A DNA stretch of 64,000 nt from Litchfieldella qijiaojingensis (GTDB taxonomy: Bacteria; Pseudomonadota; Gammaproteobacteria; Pseudomonadales; Halomonadaceae): positions 1 to 64,000 of the forward strand of contig NZ_BMXS01000012.1 of NCBI RefSeq assembly GCF_014651875.1, given 5' to 3'. This document shows positions 48,812 through 58,725 of this stretch, one piece after another. Numbering within the stretch: position 1 is the stretch's first letter; each line of letters starts with the position of its first letter. The notes below the pieces were generated by a model. It did not search any database and had not been told where the DNA came from. It saw nothing but the letters and a program-made list of their open reading frames with translations. The translations under genes were made by a program, and so were the position numbers.

Positions 48812-50155
48812 ATGGCGAAGAAACTCTTCATCAAGACCCACGGCTGCCAGATGAACGAGTATGACTCCGCCCGCATGGCGGACCTGCTCGGCGAATCCCA
48901 TCAGCTCGAGCTGACCGACGACGAGCGAGAGGCCGACGTCATTCTGCTCAACACTTGCTCGATCCGCGAGAAAGCCCAAGAGAAGGTCTTCCACCAACTC
49001 GGCCGCTGGAAGAAGCTCAAGGAAGCCAACCCCGAGTTGGTGATCGGGGTCGGCGGCTGTGTGGCCAGCCAGGAAGGCGAGGCACTGCGTAAGCGTGCTC
49101 CCTACGTCGATATGGTGTTCGGCCCACAGACCCTGCACCGGGTGCCGGCCATGCTCGATAGTCGCAAGCAGAACCAGATCTCGGTGGTCGACGTCACCTT
49201 CCCCGAGATCGAGAAATTCGACCACCTGCCCAAGCCATCGTCGGACGGGGCCACGTCCTTCGTCTCGATCATGGAAGGCTGCTCCAAGTACTGTACCTTC
49301 TGCGTGGTGCCCTACACTCGCGGTGAAGAGGTGTCGCGCCCCTTCGAGGCAGTGATGGACGAGGTCATCCATCTTGCCGACCAAGGCGTGCGCGAAATCA
49401 ACCTGCTGGGCCAGAATGTCAACGCCTACCGGGGGCTGAACCAACTCGGCGACGAGATCGACCTGGCTGAGCTGATCAGTTGCGTGGCGGCTGTCGAGGG
49501 CATCGACCGTATCCGCTTCACCACATCGCACCCGGTGGAGTTCTCCGACAGCCTGATCGAGGCGTACGGCGAGATTCCCGAACTGGTCAGCCACCTTCAC
49601 CTGCCGGTGCAGTCCGGCTCCGACCGCATCCTGGCGGCCATGAAGCGCGGCCATACGGTGGAAGAGTACGTCGAGAAGATGGAGCGTATTCGTGCCTTGC
49701 GCCCCGATATCAGCTTCTCCTCGGACTTCATCGTTGGCTTCCCTGGCGAAACGGAAGAGGACTTCGAGGCCACCATGGATTTGATTCACCGGATCGGCTT
49801 CGATGTCTCCTTCAGTTTCGTCTACTCGGCACGTCCCGGTACGCCGGCGGCCAGTCTCGAGGATGAAACCCCGGAAGCGACCAAGAAGCATCGCCTGGCC
49901 ATCCTGCAAGAGCGTATCAATCAGCAGGCCATGCAGATCAGCCGGCGCATGGTGGGGAATACCGAGCGCATTCTGGTCACTGGGTTTTCACCCAAGGATC
50001 CAGGCCAGCTCTCCGGGCGCACGGAGAACAATCGCGTCGTCAACTTCCGCGCAGCCAACCCATCGGAGCTGATCGGCTACTTCGTCGATGTGGAAATTAC
50101 CGAAGCACTGCCCAACTCCCTGCGGGGCGAACTGGCCTCTCCGGAGCGCTACTGA
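48812..50155 (+). CDS. miaB: tRNA-2-methylthio-N6-dimethylallyladenosine synthase MiaB
   Basis: A 447-residue radical-SAM methylthiotransferase. The N-terminal UPF0004 domain has cluster ligands Cys12, Cys49 and Cys83. The radical-SAM CxxxCxxC is Cys157, Cys161, Cys164 ([10 protein letters not shown]), and a TRAM domain closes the protein (about 380-445). It adds the methylthio group to i6A37 of tRNAs that read UNN codons. The [15 protein letters not shown] start is the family N-terminus. ATG at 48791 is an alternative. It heads the run miaB-phoH-ybeY-corC-lnt. Confidence 0.97.
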   Translation: MAKKLFIKTHGCQMNEYDSARMADLLGESHQLELTDDEREADVILLNTCSIREKAQEKVFHQLGRWKKLKEANPELVIGVGGCVASQEGEALRKRAPYVDMVFGPQTLHRVPAMLDSRKQNQISVVDVTFPEIEKFDHLPKPSSDGATSFVSIMEGCSKYCTFCVVPYTRGEEVSRPFEAVMDEVIHLADQGVREINLLGQNVNAYRGLNQLGDEIDLAELISCVAAVEGIDRIRFTTSHPVEFSDSLIEAYGEIPELVSHLHLPVQSGSDRILAAMKRGHTVEEYVEKMERIRALRPDISFSSDFIVGFPGETEEDFEATMDLIHRIGFDVSFSFVYSARPGTPAASLEDETPEATKKHRLAILQERINQQAMQISRRMVGNTERILVTGFSPKDPGQLSGRTENNRVVNFRAANPSELIGYFVDVEITEALPNSLRGELASPERY

Positions 50156-50253
50156 TTTCGAATGCTGTCAACGGACTACGGACGGTCTTGCAGATTTCGG
50201 CATTGCCCCGAGCCGGTTCGGGGCAGTAAGCTCCCTTCATCTCACTGCAACGC

Positions 50254-51411
50254 ATGGATCCTCTGCTCTTGAGCCAGAACAGTTCTCAGGCCAATCGCAT
50301 CATCACCCTGACACTCGAACCCAATGACCCCATGCGCCTGGCTAGTCTCTGCGGCCAGCGCGACGAACACCTCAAGCTAGTCGAGTCACGGCTCGGCGTG
50401 ACGCTGCGTAACCGCGGCAACACCTTTCAGGTCGCTGGCCCCAGCACACGGGTGAAGGCTGCTGCCAATGTCATCGAACACCTCTATCGAGAGGCCGAAG
50501 CCAGCGAACTTTCTCCCGATACCGTGCATCTTTTCCTGCAGGAATCAGGCCTCGAGGCATTAGAGGAAGAAGAAGGCTCGGATGACGAAGGCGAGGTGCT
50601 GCTGCGCACCCCCAAGGCACTGATCAAGCCTCGCGGCTTCAACCAACAGAGTTATGTCCAAAGCATTCGTGCCCATGACATCAACTTCGGTATCGGCCCG
50701 GCCGGCACCGGCAAGACCTATCTGGCCGTTGCTGCCGCCGTCGAGGCGCTCAATCAGCAGGAAGTACGGCGTATCCTGCTGGTCCGCCCGGCAGTCGAGG
50801 CAGGAGAGAAGCTAGGTTTCCTGCCTGGGGACTTGGCCCAGAAGATCGATCCCTATCTGCGCCCACTGTATGACGCGCTCTACGAAATGATCGGTTTCGA
50901 ACAGGTCGGCAAACTGATCGAGCGCCAGATCATCGAGATCGCACCGCTCGCCTACATGCGTGGTCGCACCCTAAACAACTCCTTCATCATCCTCGACGAG
51001 AGTCAGAACACCACCCGCGAGCAGATGAAGATGTTCCTGACGCGTATCGGTTTCGGCTCAACCGCGATAATCACCGGCGATATCACCCAGGTCGACTTGC
51101 CGCGCGGTCAGAACTCCGGCTTGATCCAGGTGCTGGAAGTGCTCAAGGACACGCCGGGAATCGGGGTGACCCACTTTGCCGCGAAAGACGTCGTGCGCCA
51201 TCCTCTGGTACAACGCATCATCGAAGCCTACGATCATTTCGAGGCTCAGGAAGAAGCCGTCGAGCGCGCGCGCAAGCAGGAGCGCGAGCAACTCCGTCGC
51301 GAGCAACTGGCCCGCCAGCAGGCCAACGGCACTGACCAGGGTCAGGAACACAATCAAGGCAAGGACAAAGATCAGGACACATCCACAAGTGGCCAGGAGT
51401 CCTCATCATGA
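50254..51411 (+). CDS. ybeZ: PhoH-like ATPase (YbeZ)
   Basis: A 385-residue protein with an N-terminal KH-like region (about residues 15-85), then a P-loop ATPase with Walker A GPAGTGKT (about 149-156) and Walker B FIILDESQN (about 246-254). It acts with YbeY in rRNA and RNA metabolism. The C-terminal 50 residues form a charged Glu/Arg/Gln tail ending GKDKDQDTSTSGQESSS, longer than in E. coli YbeZ. Its stop overlaps the ybeY start by four bases. It lies 98 bases after miaB. Confidence 0.93.
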   Translation: MDPLLLSQNSSQANRIITLTLEPNDPMRLASLCGQRDEHLKLVESRLGVTLRNRGNTFQVAGPSTRVKAAANVIEHLYREAEASELSPDTVHLFLQESGLEALEEEEGSDDEGEVLLRTPKALIKPRGFNQQSYVQSIRAHDINFGIGPAGTGKTYLAVAAAVEALNQQEVRRILLVRPAVEAGEKLGFLPGDLAQKIDPYLRPLYDALYEMIGFEQVGKLIERQIIEIAPLAYMRGRTLNNSFIILDESQNTTREQMKMFLTRIGFGSTAIITGDITQVDLPRGQNSGLIQVLEVLKDTPGIGVTHFAAKDVVRHPLVQRIIEAYDHFEAQEEAVERARKQEREQLRREQLARQQANGTDQGQEHNQGKDKDQDTSTSGQESSS

Positions 51412-51929
51412 ATGAACCTCCCCCGGTTATCATCGATCGGCAAGTGGCAATATCCACCCCCGTCGACAGCGACTCGCTCCCCAGCCAGGCCGAGTTGGAA
51501 AGCTGGGTCGGTGCAGTTCTCTCCTGTCACTCTGGCGAAGAGCGCAACGAGTTGACCGTGCGCTTTGTCGATGCCGTGGAAAGCCGTGCATTGAATCGCG
51601 ACTATCGCGGCAAGGATCGTCCCACCAATGTGCTGTCATTCCCTTTCGACGCTCCCGCGGGGATCGAATTGCCACTGTTGGGCGACCTGGTGATCTGTCA
51701 TGAAGTGGTCGTACGGGAAGCCCGCGAGCAGGACAAGTCGCTCATCGCTCACTACGCTCATATGGTGGTACACGGCACCTTGCATTTGTTGGGCTACGAC
51801 CATATGGAAGAGACTGAGGCTGAGCGCATGGAACGACTCGAAGGCGAGATTCTCGCCCGCTTCGATATTGCCGACCCCTATCTGACCCACGATCCGCTTG
51901 ATTCCGAGGACAAGAGACACAACGCATGA
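51408..51929 (+). CDS. ybeY: endoribonuclease YbeY
   Basis: A 173-residue metalloprotein with the zinc-binding motif HGTLHLLGYDH (about residues 121-131). It matures the 3' end of 16S rRNA and takes part in ribosome quality control. The NYRGKDRPTNVLSFPF segment is also conserved. It overlaps both neighbours by four bases (ATGA), so phoH, ybeY and corC are translationally coupled. Confidence 0.96.
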   Translation: MNEPPPVIIDRQVAISTPVDSDSLPSQAELESWVGAVLSCHSGEERNELTVRFVDAVESRALNRDYRGKDRPTNVLSFPFDAPAGIELPLLGDLVICHEVVVREAREQDKSLIAHYAHMVVHGTLHLLGYDHMEETEAERMERLEGEILARFDIADPYLTHDPLDSEDKRHNA

Positions 51930-52807
51930 GCGAAGACCGATCGAGTAGCCAGGGCAATAAGTCCTGGCTCGAGAAGTTGTTCAGCGCTTTCACCAATGAT
52001 ACCGACGAACCCAGCTCGCGTGACGAGTTGCTCGAATTCCTGCGCGAAGCTGGCTCGCGCCTGCGCCTCGATCAGGACGCCCTGACTATCATCGAGGGAG
52101 CCCTGCAGATCAGCGACCAACAGGTTCGCGAAGTGCTGATTCCCCGCTCTCAAGTGACCGCCATTACCGTCGACCAGCCACCGGAAGAATACCTGCCGGT
52201 GATTCTTGAGACCGGCCACTCCCGTTACCCGGTGGTCGGCGAGAATCTCGACGAGGTGCTGGGTATCCTTCTGGTCAAGGATTTGCTGCCGCTACTGTGT
52301 CGGGATCAAGCCAATCGCTCCTCCTTCGAATTGAGAAGCGTCCTGCGCCCGGCGATGTTCGTCCCCGAGTCCAAGCGCCTCAACAGCCTGCTCAAGGAAT
52401 TCCGCGATACCCACAACCACATGGCGATAGTGGTGGACGAATACGGTGGTACCGCGGGCATCGTCACCATCGAGGACATTCTCGAGCAGATCGTTGGTGA
52501 CATCGAGGACGAACACGATATCGACGAGGAAGAAGATATCCGCGAACTAGGCAACGGCAGTTATGCCATTCGCGCCCTGACCCCCATCGAGGATTTCAAC
52601 GAGCGCTTCGACACCGAGTTTTCGGATGACGAGTTCGACACCGTCGGTGGCCTGGTGATGCAGCGCTTCGGGCACTTGCCGCAACGCGGCGAGTATGCCG
52701 ATCTCGGGACCTGGCGTTTTACGGTGCTCAACGCCGATAACCGCCGCATCCGTCTGCTGCAAGCCGAGCAGCACCAAGAATTCGCCACCCAACAGGACAA
52801 TGGCTGA
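51926..52807 (+). CDS. corC: CorC/HlyC family CBS-domain protein
   Basis: A 293-residue protein with a tandem CBS pair (about residues 70-195, RSQVTAITVDQPPEEY and VVDEYGGTAGIVTIEDILEQIVGDIEDEHD) and a C-terminal CorC/HlyC domain (about 210-285). The N-terminal transmembrane DUF21 domain is missing, as in E. coli CorC (YbeX). The role is linked to magnesium/cobalt efflux and ribosome maturation. The start overlaps ybeY by four bases, and lnt follows. Confidence 0.94.
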   Translation: MSEDRSSSQGNKSWLEKLFSAFTNDTDEPSSRDELLEFLREAGSRLRLDQDALTIIEGALQISDQQVREVLIPRSQVTAITVDQPPEEYLPVILETGHSRYPVVGENLDEVLGILLVKDLLPLLCRDQANRSSFELRSVLRPAMFVPESKRLNSLLKEFRDTHNHMAIVVDEYGGTAGIVTIEDILEQIVGDIEDEHDIDEEEDIRELGNGSYAIRALTPIEDFNERFDTEFSDDEFDTVGGLVMQRFGHLPQRGEYADLGTWRFTVLNADNRRIRLLQAEQHQEFATQQDNG

Positions 52808-52849
52808 ACCTGCACGAACGTGGCATTCGGCCCATTTCAAGGAACGATG

Positions 52850-54337
52850 ATGAGCGAACTGCGACTTACCCCCTCGCTCGGCTACCTGGTCGCCCTGATT
52901 GCCGGCTGCCTGACCACCCTGACCGCCTCGCCCTTCGAGCTTTGGTGGCTGGGCCCGGTGGCCATCGGCCTGATGTACTTGGGCATTCACGCCCTGACAC
53001 CCTCTCAGGCTGCCTTCAAAGGCTGGTGGTACGGTGTCGGCATGTTCGGTTCGGGCACCTCCTGGGTCTACGTGTCGATTCACGACTACGGCTATACCGG
53101 TGTGTCGCTGGCGGTGTTTCTCACCGCACTGTTCGTGGCCACCCTGGCACTGTTCTTCGCCGTGACCCTATGGCTCTACCGCCGTCTGACCGGCCCGTAT
53201 CTGGCCGCGCTGACCTTCGCCGGCGCCTGGGTGTTGGGCGAGGTATTGCGGACCTATGCTTTTACCGGCTTCCCCTGGCTGCTGTTGGGTAACGCCCACG
53301 TGGATTCGCCACTGGCGCCTTGGGCCCCGGTCGGCGGTGTCTATACACTGAGTCTGATCACGGCACTCACCGGCACGTTAGGTGTGGAATTCCTGCGTCG
53401 CCGCTGGTCCGCCGGTGCGATGATCGCGGCATTGTGGCTGGTACCGTTCGCCCTGCCCGAACAGTGGACCTCGCCTCGCGACACCACGACCCGGGTGGCG
53501 CTGTTGCAAGGCAATCTGCCGCAGCTCATAAAGTGGACCTCGGATGGGCAGCGCAACGCCGCCAATACCTACACCCGGTTGACCCACGCTCAAGGTGACG
53601 ACGTCGACCTGATCGTATGGCCGGAAACCGCCCTGCCGATGCTCGAGATGGATGCCCTGCCGGTACTCGAGCGCATACAGGCAACCCTGCCGTCGGATAC
53701 CGCCCTGTTGACAGGCATCGTGCAGCGCGACGAGCATGGCCGCTTCTTCAATAGCGTGATCGGCGTCGGAGATGTCGACGGCGTGTATCGCAAGGAGCAC
53801 CTGGTGCCCTTCGGCGAGTATCTACCGCTGGAAAGCTTGCTACGTGGACTGATCGCCTTCTTCGATCTGCCCATGTCGAGTTTCTCCTCCGGCGAAGCCG
53901 ACCCCGCCCCGATCCAGGCCGCCGGACTCGCCATCGGAAGTGCCATCTGCTACGAGATCGTTTATCCCGACCTGGTGGTCGAACGTGCCCGCGATGCCGA
54001 TATCCTGTTGACGGTGTCCAACGACACCTGGTTCGGCGAATCCATCGGCCCCCTGCAGCACCTGCAGATGGCCCGCTTGCGAGCAGTGGAGAATGGCCGT
54101 TACGTGATGCGCGCCACCAGCAATGGCGTCACTGCGATCATCGACCCACAGGGACGCATCACAGCGCGCGCCCCTCAATTCGAAACCACCAGCATCCAGG
54201 CCGAGGTCACCGCCATGGAAGGGCTGACACCCTTCACCCGCACCGGCAGCTGGCCGGTTTGGCTGCTCTCCGCCCTGTTGGTACTGCCGGGGATAATAGG
54301 GAAGAAGGAAGTAATAAGAGATGAGAAGAAAGAATAA
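52850..54337 (+). CDS. lnt: apolipoprotein N-acyltransferase
   Basis: An inner-membrane enzyme of 495 residues. Six or so N-terminal transmembrane segments (residues 8-200) are followed by a periplasmic nitrilase domain (about 215-465) with the catalytic Glu (LIVWPETALP), Lys (YRKEHLVPFGEYLP) and Cys (GSAICYEIVYPDLV), and a final TM. It adds the third acyl chain to lipoproteins. Tandem ATGs at 52847 and 52850 follow AAGGA. The second has better spacing. It is the last gene of the miaB-lnt run and is followed by a terminator. Confidence 0.95.
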   Translation: MSELRLTPSLGYLVALIAGCLTTLTASPFELWWLGPVAIGLMYLGIHALTPSQAAFKGWWYGVGMFGSGTSWVYVSIHDYGYTGVSLAVFLTALFVATLALFFAVTLWLYRRLTGPYLAALTFAGAWVLGEVLRTYAFTGFPWLLLGNAHVDSPLAPWAPVGGVYTLSLITALTGTLGVEFLRRRWSAGAMIAALWLVPFALPEQWTSPRDTTTRVALLQGNLPQLIKWTSDGQRNAANTYTRLTHAQGDDVDLIVWPETALPMLEMDALPVLERIQATLPSDTALLTGIVQRDEHGRFFNSVIGVGDVDGVYRKEHLVPFGEYLPLESLLRGLIAFFDLPMSSFSSGEADPAPIQAAGLAIGSAICYEIVYPDLVVERARDADILLTVSNDTWFGESIGPLQHLQMARLRAVENGRYVMRATSNGVTAIIDPQGRITARAPQFETTSIQAEVTAMEGLTPFTRTGSWPVWLLSALLVLPGIIGKKEVIRDEKKE

Positions 54338-54364
54338 CGGCGTTGGATGTCGAGTCGCAATGCA

Positions 54365-54388
54365 AAGAGCCCGCCATGGCGGGCTCTT
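54365..54388. terminator. terminator between lnt and the convergent phaC
   Basis: AAGAGCCCGC and GCGGGCTCTT form a 10-base perfect stem around CATG, followed by a pyrimidine-rich stretch (TCCGGATCTTCTTCCC). Useful in both directions. Confidence 0.75.
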
Positions 54389-54429
54389 CCGGATCTTCTT
54401 CCCTCTTTCTACTTCTCTCTTGCTTCTAC

Positions 54430-56319
54430 CTACTTACCACTTGCTGTTTTCCGCTCGCCTTCTTCGTCGGGTTGAACAGGCTCTTCCGGCTGAGGAGGCA
54501 CTTCACCGAGCACCTCGGGAATGGTCTGACGGACATAGCGGCCTGGCGCCGGCTCCAGCAGCGGCAGTTCACCATCACCGGGCTCTCGCGCCGGTACCAG
54601 CTTTTCGGAGTCGACATAACCATTCTTGGTCATCCAGACTTGCCAGTGAGGCCACCATGAGCCCTCGTTGAAGGTGGCACCTTCGAACCATTCATAAGGA
54701 TCGGCCGGCAACTCGTCATTGGTCCAGAAGCCGTACTTGTTCTTGTGCGGAGGATTGACGATCCCCGCGATATGCCCGGAACCGCCCAACACGAAGGTGA
54801 CGGGCCCCTTGGGTAGTTGGGTGCCGCCATAAGTGCTGTTCCACTTGGCAATATGATCGTCGCGGGTAGAGATGAAATAGCTCGGCGTGGAAACCTTGCG
54901 CAGATCGATCTTGACGCCATCGAGCTCGATGCCGCCTGGCTCGATCAGACGATTCTCAAGGTACATGTGACGCAGATACCAGCCGTGGGTACCGGCCGGC
55001 AGGTTGGTGCCGTCGGTGTTCCAGTAAAGCAGGTCGAAAGGAGCCGGGGCTTCGCCCTTCAGGTAGTTGCTGATATAGAACGACCAGAACAGGTCATTTT
55101 CGCGCAGCAGGTTGAAGGTGAAGGCCATGACCCTGCCATCGAGATAGCCATCGGCCTCGAGTTGACGATCCAGCCCGTCGAGCACCCTCTCGGAGAGGAA
55201 GACCCCCAGTTCACCGGGGTCGCTGAAGTCCTGCAGTGTGGCCATATAGGTCACCGAGCGCACCTTGCGCCCGCGCCGGGTACTGGTCAGGTAGGCCACA
55301 GTGCTCGCCGCCAGGGTACCGCCGATGCAGTAGCTGAGCAGGTTCACCGACTTCTCGCCGCAAGCCTGCTCAATGGCTCCCATGGCCTCGATGGGGCCAA
55401 GCTGCATGTAGTCGGCCCAGGTCAGGTCGCGCTGCTCGGGGCCCGGATTGCGCCACGAAATCAAGAACACCGTGTGCCCCTGATCGACCAGCCACTTGAC
55501 CAGGGAGTTATCCTCACGCAGGTCGAGGATGTAGTACTTGTTGATCCAGGGCGGCACGATCAGCAGTGGCGTCTTGAAGACCTTCTCGGTAGTCGACCGA
55601 TACTGGATCAACTGAACCAGTTCGTTCTCGTAGACCACGCTGCCCGGGGTGACGGCGATGTTCTCGCCAATCTCGAAGACACTGCGGTCGGTCATGGCCA
55701 CATTGAGACCTTCCGCCGAGTTGGCCAGATCCTCGCGCAGACGTGTCAGCCCGTCGATCAGGTTCTGCCCCTTGGTCTCCAGGGTCAGGCGCATCACTTC
55801 AGGGTTGGTGGTGACGAAATTGGAAGGTGCCATGGCACTGACGCACTGACGAGCATAGAACTCCAGATTGCGTTTCTGGTCATCCGTGAGCCCCCCCAGG
55901 TTCTCGATCAGGTCCTCCACCTGGCGCGCAAACAACAGATATTGCTGCAGGATGGAGTAGTAGAAGGGATCCTTGTACCAGGCCTCGTCCTTGAAACGTC
56001 GGTCATGGCGCGGAGGTTCGATCAAAGGCGGCACATCTTCGCCCGCCAAAGCACGCATGCCATGTTGCCACAACAATGTCTGATCCTGGGCAAGGCGCAT
56101 TTGTGCTTCATAGAACGCCTGGGGATCGCTCAGCAGCGCTTCAAATCCGGCCTGGAAAGTATCGCGCATGTCGCTGAAGATCGTTTTGCCCGCCTCGCTG
56201 GGCAACATGCGAGCCAGCATCTCCTGCATCAAGACCTGATATTCCTTGCCGATGGCGTCGAGCTGCTGTGTCCACTCTTCCATGTCGGCCTGTGATGGCT
56301 GCTGAAAACCTGGCTGCAT
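54430..56319 (-). CDS. phaC: class I poly(3-hydroxyalkanoate) synthase
   Basis: A 629-residue synthase from the ATG at 56319 (GGAGGGG upstream). The lipase-like box is SYCIGG with nucleophile Cys331. The Asp and His of the triad lie in STRDDHIAKW and GGSGHIAGIVNPP. FLISWRNPG near 286-294 is typical of class I. The N-terminal 100 residues form the dimerisation region, and a Pro/Glu-rich tail of about 40 residues follows the catalytic domain. It polymerises hydroxyacyl-CoA, probably 3-hydroxybutyryl-CoA, on granules. It lies 108 bases after the phasin gene, with a terminator between. Confidence 0.95.
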   Translation of the reverse strand: MQPGFQQPSQADMEEWTQQLDAIGKEYQVLMQEMLARMLPSEAGKTIFSDMRDTFQAGFEALLSDPQAFYEAQMRLAQDQTLLWQHGMRALAGEDVPPLIEPPRHDRRFKDEAWYKDPFYYSILQQYLLFARQVEDLIENLGGLTDDQKRNLEFYARQCVSAMAPSNFVTTNPEVMRLTLETKGQNLIDGLTRLREDLANSAEGLNVAMTDRSVFEIGENIAVTPGSVVYENELVQLIQYRSTTEKVFKTPLLIVPPWINKYYILDLREDNSLVKWLVDQGHTVFLISWRNPGPEQRDLTWADYMQLGPIEAMGAIEQACGEKSVNLLSYCIGGTLAASTVAYLTSTRRGRKVRSVTYMATLQDFSDPGELGVFLSERVLDGLDRQLEADGYLDGRVMAFTFNLLRENDLFWSFYISNYLKGEAPAPFDLLYWNTDGTNLPAGTHGWYLRHMYLENRLIEPGGIELDGVKIDLRKVSTPSYFISTRDDHIAKWNSTYGGTQLPKGPVTFVLGGSGHIAGIVNPPHKNKYGFWTNDELPADPYEWFEGATFNEGSWWPHWQVWMTKNGYVDSEKLVPAREPGDGELPLLEPAPGRYVRQTIPEVLGEVPPQPEEPVQPDEEGERKTASGK

Positions 56320-56396
56320 TGGCCCCTCCTCTGTGGTACCCACGATAACACCCGCCGCTCATTGGCTATGGCGGCGAAGCGTGACATCGTTTTAAA

Positions 56397-56421
56397 CGAG
56401 GGCCGGAGTTACCGGCCCTCG
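56397..56421 (-). terminator. terminator between the phasin gene and phaC
   Basis: CGAGGGCCGG and CCGGCCCTCG form a perfect stem around a 5-base loop just after the phasin stop. On the minus strand TTTAAAAC follows. It would reduce read-through from the phasin gene into phaC. Confidence 0.75.
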
Positions 56422-56427
56422 CAGTGT

Positions 56428-56967
56428 TCATGAACTCTTGCTGTTGCTGCGCGAAGACTGACTGGATGTCTTGGCGGCTTCCGGCTTGGCGGACTCGGCC
56501 TTGGCGGGTTCAGCCTTGGTGGACGCGGCCTTGGCAGGTTCAGCCTTGGTAGGTTCCTGCTTGGTAGACTCGGCCTTGGCGGGTTCCGGCTTGGCCTGGG
56601 CCGATTTGGCACCAGAGACTGCCTGTTCCGCAGCCTGCTGACCTGTCTCCGCGAAGAGCTTGTCCATATCGCCCTTGAACTGCATGCTCAGCTCGGTCAT
56701 GGCTCGCGCGTCCTCGAGCATCTGCTTGGACAACTCGTTCAGGACCTCGGCCTGGCGAGTGCCAAAGTCGCGCAGGTCCTCGGCATCCTTGATCTCACTG
56801 GCATCACGTATGCGCTTGGTACCCAACTGGCTGTAACGTTTCATGGATTCCAGTTGAAACTGGGTCATCTTCTCCATGTTGTCCAGCATTAGACCATTGA
56901 ACTTGCGCATCGGCTCGAAGAAGCTACGGGTTTGTTCGTTGAAGGCGTCAAACATCTTGTCTTGCAT
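56428..56967 (-). CDS. phaP: phasin (PHA granule protein)
   Basis: A 179-residue protein from the ATG at 56967 (AGGAGG upstream). Residues 1-115 are a phasin domain of amphipathic helices (FDAFNEQTRSFFEPMRKFNGL, LDNMEKMTQFQLESMKRYSQL). The last 60 residues are a Lys/Ala/Pro/Glu repeat tail of the AAKP type seen in PhaF-like granule proteins, ending in Ser. It coats polyhydroxyalkanoate granules and is usually made in excess over synthase. The frame extending to 57261 was rejected because it covers the promoter. It is the neighbour of phaC and of a DUF6489 gene. Confidence 0.88.
   Translation of the reverse strand: MQDKMFDAFNEQTRSFFEPMRKFNGLMLDNMEKMTQFQLESMKRYSQLGTKRIRDASEIKDAEDLRDFGTRQAEVLNELSKQMLEDARAMTELSMQFKGDMDKLFAETGQQAAEQAVSGAKSAQAKPEPAKAESTKQEPTKAEPAKAASTKAEPAKAESAKPEAAKTSSQSSRSNSKSS
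56475..56605 (-). repeat. imperfect coding repeats of the phasin tail
   Basis: About eight degenerate units of 12-15 bases encode variants of K-A-E-P-A / K-A-E-S-T-K on the minus strand. Such repeats may vary in number between strains. Confidence 0.7.
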
Positions 56968-57031
56968 GGCAGGTCCCTCCTGACGGATAGGTGTCACGGC
57001 AGCATGGGTACAACTTTGCTGCACTGCACAA

Positions 57032-57060
57032 AGGGTAGTCTGCCCTGGCTTCAGTTGCAA
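57032..57060 (-). promoter_or_regulatory. phasin promoter (candidate)
   Basis: TTGCAA (57055-57060) and TACCCT (57032-57037) on the minus strand are 17 bases apart, about 65 bases before the phasin ATG. The -35 is reasonable and the -10 is weak. Confidence 0.35.
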
Positions 57061-57133
57061 TATGGTGACAGCGCTAAAATTCCTGGCGATCACCATGTTG
57101 CCAGTTACATCGAGGCCTGGAAACGAAGCCCCT

Positions 57134-57538
57134 TCAAGGCTTGCGCTTGGTGCGCGAACTGGCGGTGGCCGGTCCGCTGCCACGCTTCGACGCCCCGGTA
57201 TCACTCTTCTCTTGTTCTTGCTGCGCATCCTGTTTGTCGGATGACGAAGAGGCATTGGCATTGGCGGCCTGACGCAGCATGTCCAGCATCATCTGCTGAT
57301 AGTTGCCGAAACTGGTCAGCCCCTTGGCCACGCCTTCCTTGAAGAACGGCTGCTGCATGAACGGCTGCTGTTGCAGGAAAGGCTGTAGCAGGCTCATGGG
57401 GTCATAGCCCTCGGCCCCGGCCTCCATCTGCTGCTGGACACGCGACAGCAACTCCTTCTGAAAGGCTTCGACATTGGGCAAACCCAAGGCCTGGCGAAAT
57501 TCAGCGGGTGTGAGATCGAATTCGACATTTATCTTCAT
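57134..57538 (-). CDS. DUF6489 family protein, probable granule-associated
   Basis: A 134-residue protein starting MKINVEFDLTPAEFRQALGLPNVEAFQ, the DUF6489 signature. The middle is Gln/Phe/Met-rich (LQPFLQQQPFMQQPFF, about residues 52-67), and the tail is basic, ending SRTKRKP. Hydrophobic-plus-basic composition and its place directly upstream of the phasin gene, on the same strand as phaC, suggest a role in PHA granule organisation or DNA attachment. That is inference. The start at 57538 is supported by AGGAG-like sequence (TCTCCTGAGT region). Confidence 0.75.
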   Translation of the reverse strand: MKINVEFDLTPAEFRQALGLPNVEAFQKELLSRVQQQMEAGAEGYDPMSLLQPFLQQQPFMQQPFFKEGVAKGLTSFGNYQQMMLDMLRQAANANASSSSDKQDAQQEQEKSDTGASKRGSGPATASSRTKRKP

Positions 57539-57607
57539 GGAATGACTCGACTCAGGAGAACTTGACCCTAGTGTAGCAGCCACATGCCCATTCGAGAGCC
57601 CGACCAA

Positions 57608-58693
57608 TCAACGCAGCCGAGGGGTCGACACCTGGACGTCAGCATTCTGGGCACGGTGCCTCAACAGGTGATCCATCAAGGTCAATGCCATCATCGCTTC
57701 GGCAATGGGGGTGGCTCGGATACCGACACAGGGATCATGGCGTCCTTTGGTGACTACTTCGACCGGGTTGCCATGAATATCGATGGAGCGTCCCGGGATG
57801 GTTATGCTCGACGTGGGCTTGAGCGCCAAATGGGCGATCAACGGCTGGCCAGAGGAGATTCCCCCCAGCACGCCACCGGCATGATTGGAAACGAAACCTT
57901 CCGGGGTCAGTTCATCGCGATGTTCGCTGCCGCGCTGGGACACCGCAGCGAAACCGTCGCCGATCTCCACGCCCTTGACCGCATTGATGCTCATCAGGCC
58001 ATGCGCCAACTCGGCATCCAGACGATCGAAGACCGGCTCGCCCAGCCCGACCGGCACGCCTTCCGCCACCACGGTAATACGTGCACCGACCGAATCCTGG
58101 TCGCGGCGCAACTGATCCATGAATGCCTCCAACGCCGGTACCTTTTCCGGATCGGGACAGAAGAAGGCGTTGTCGTCGACCGCTTCCCAGCTCTTGAAGT
58201 CAATGGCAATCGGCCCGAGCTGACTCATATATCCACGCACCCGGATTCCCTGGCTGGCCAGGTATTTCTTGGCGATGGCCCCCGCCGCCACACGCATGGC
58301 GGTCTCGCGGGCGCTGGAGCGTCCTCCCCCGCGATAGTCGCGCACACCGTACTTGTGATGATAGGTGTAGTCGGCATGAGCCGGGCGAAAGCGGTCCTTG
58401 ATCTGCGAATAGTCCTTGGAGCGCTGATCGGTATTCTCGATCAGCAGACCGATGGGCGTACCTGTAGTCACCCCCTCGAACACGCCGGAGAGGATTTGCA
58501 CCCGGTCCTCCTCACGCCGCTGGGTGGTATGTCGCGAGGTGCCGGGACGACGGCGGTCGAGATCCTGCTGCAAATCTGCCTCGGTGATTTCAAGGCCCGG
58601 TGGGCAGCCATCGACGATCGCCCCCAGGGCCGGACCGTGACTTTCGCCGAAGGTCGTAACGGTGAAAAGCTTGCCGAAGGTATTACCGGACAT
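57608..58693 (-). CDS. aroC: chorismate synthase
   Basis: A 361-residue flavin-dependent lyase, [24 protein letters not shown] onward, with [17 protein letters not shown] (about residues 48-64) and [22 protein letters not shown] (about 122-143). It converts EPSP to chorismate, the branch-point substrate of TrpE and PabB encoded earlier in this window. GAGGA precedes the ATG at 58693. The frame to 58810 overlaps prmB and was rejected. It lies 32 bases after prmB, a common pairing. Confidence 0.97.
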   Translation of the reverse strand: MSGNTFGKLFTVTTFGESHGPALGAIVDGCPPGLEITEADLQQDLDRRRPGTSRHTTQRREEDRVQILSGVFEGVTTGTPIGLLIENTDQRSKDYSQIKDRFRPAHADYTYHHKYGVRDYRGGGRSSARETAMRVAAGAIAKKYLASQGIRVRGYMSQLGPIAIDFKSWEAVDDNAFFCPDPEKVPALEAFMDQLRRDQDSVGARITVVAEGVPVGLGEPVFDRLDAELAHGLMSINAVKGVEIGDGFAAVSQRGSEHRDELTPEGFVSNHAGGVLGGISSGQPLIAHLALKPTSSITIPGRSIDIHGNPVEVVTKGRHDPCVGIRATPIAEAMMALTLMDHLLRHRAQNADVQVSTPRLR

Positions 58694-58725
58694 GGGGCGT
58701 TCCTCAAAACTCTCGAGACAGGGGC

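Noticed and set aside
48638-49909. 423-codon minus-strand frame opposite miaB
   Set aside because: Shadow frame. miaB has all six cluster cysteines.
54817-56295. 492-codon plus-strand frame opposite phaC
   Set aside because: Antisense to an intact PHA synthase with all triad residues. Composition is that of reverse-complemented codons.
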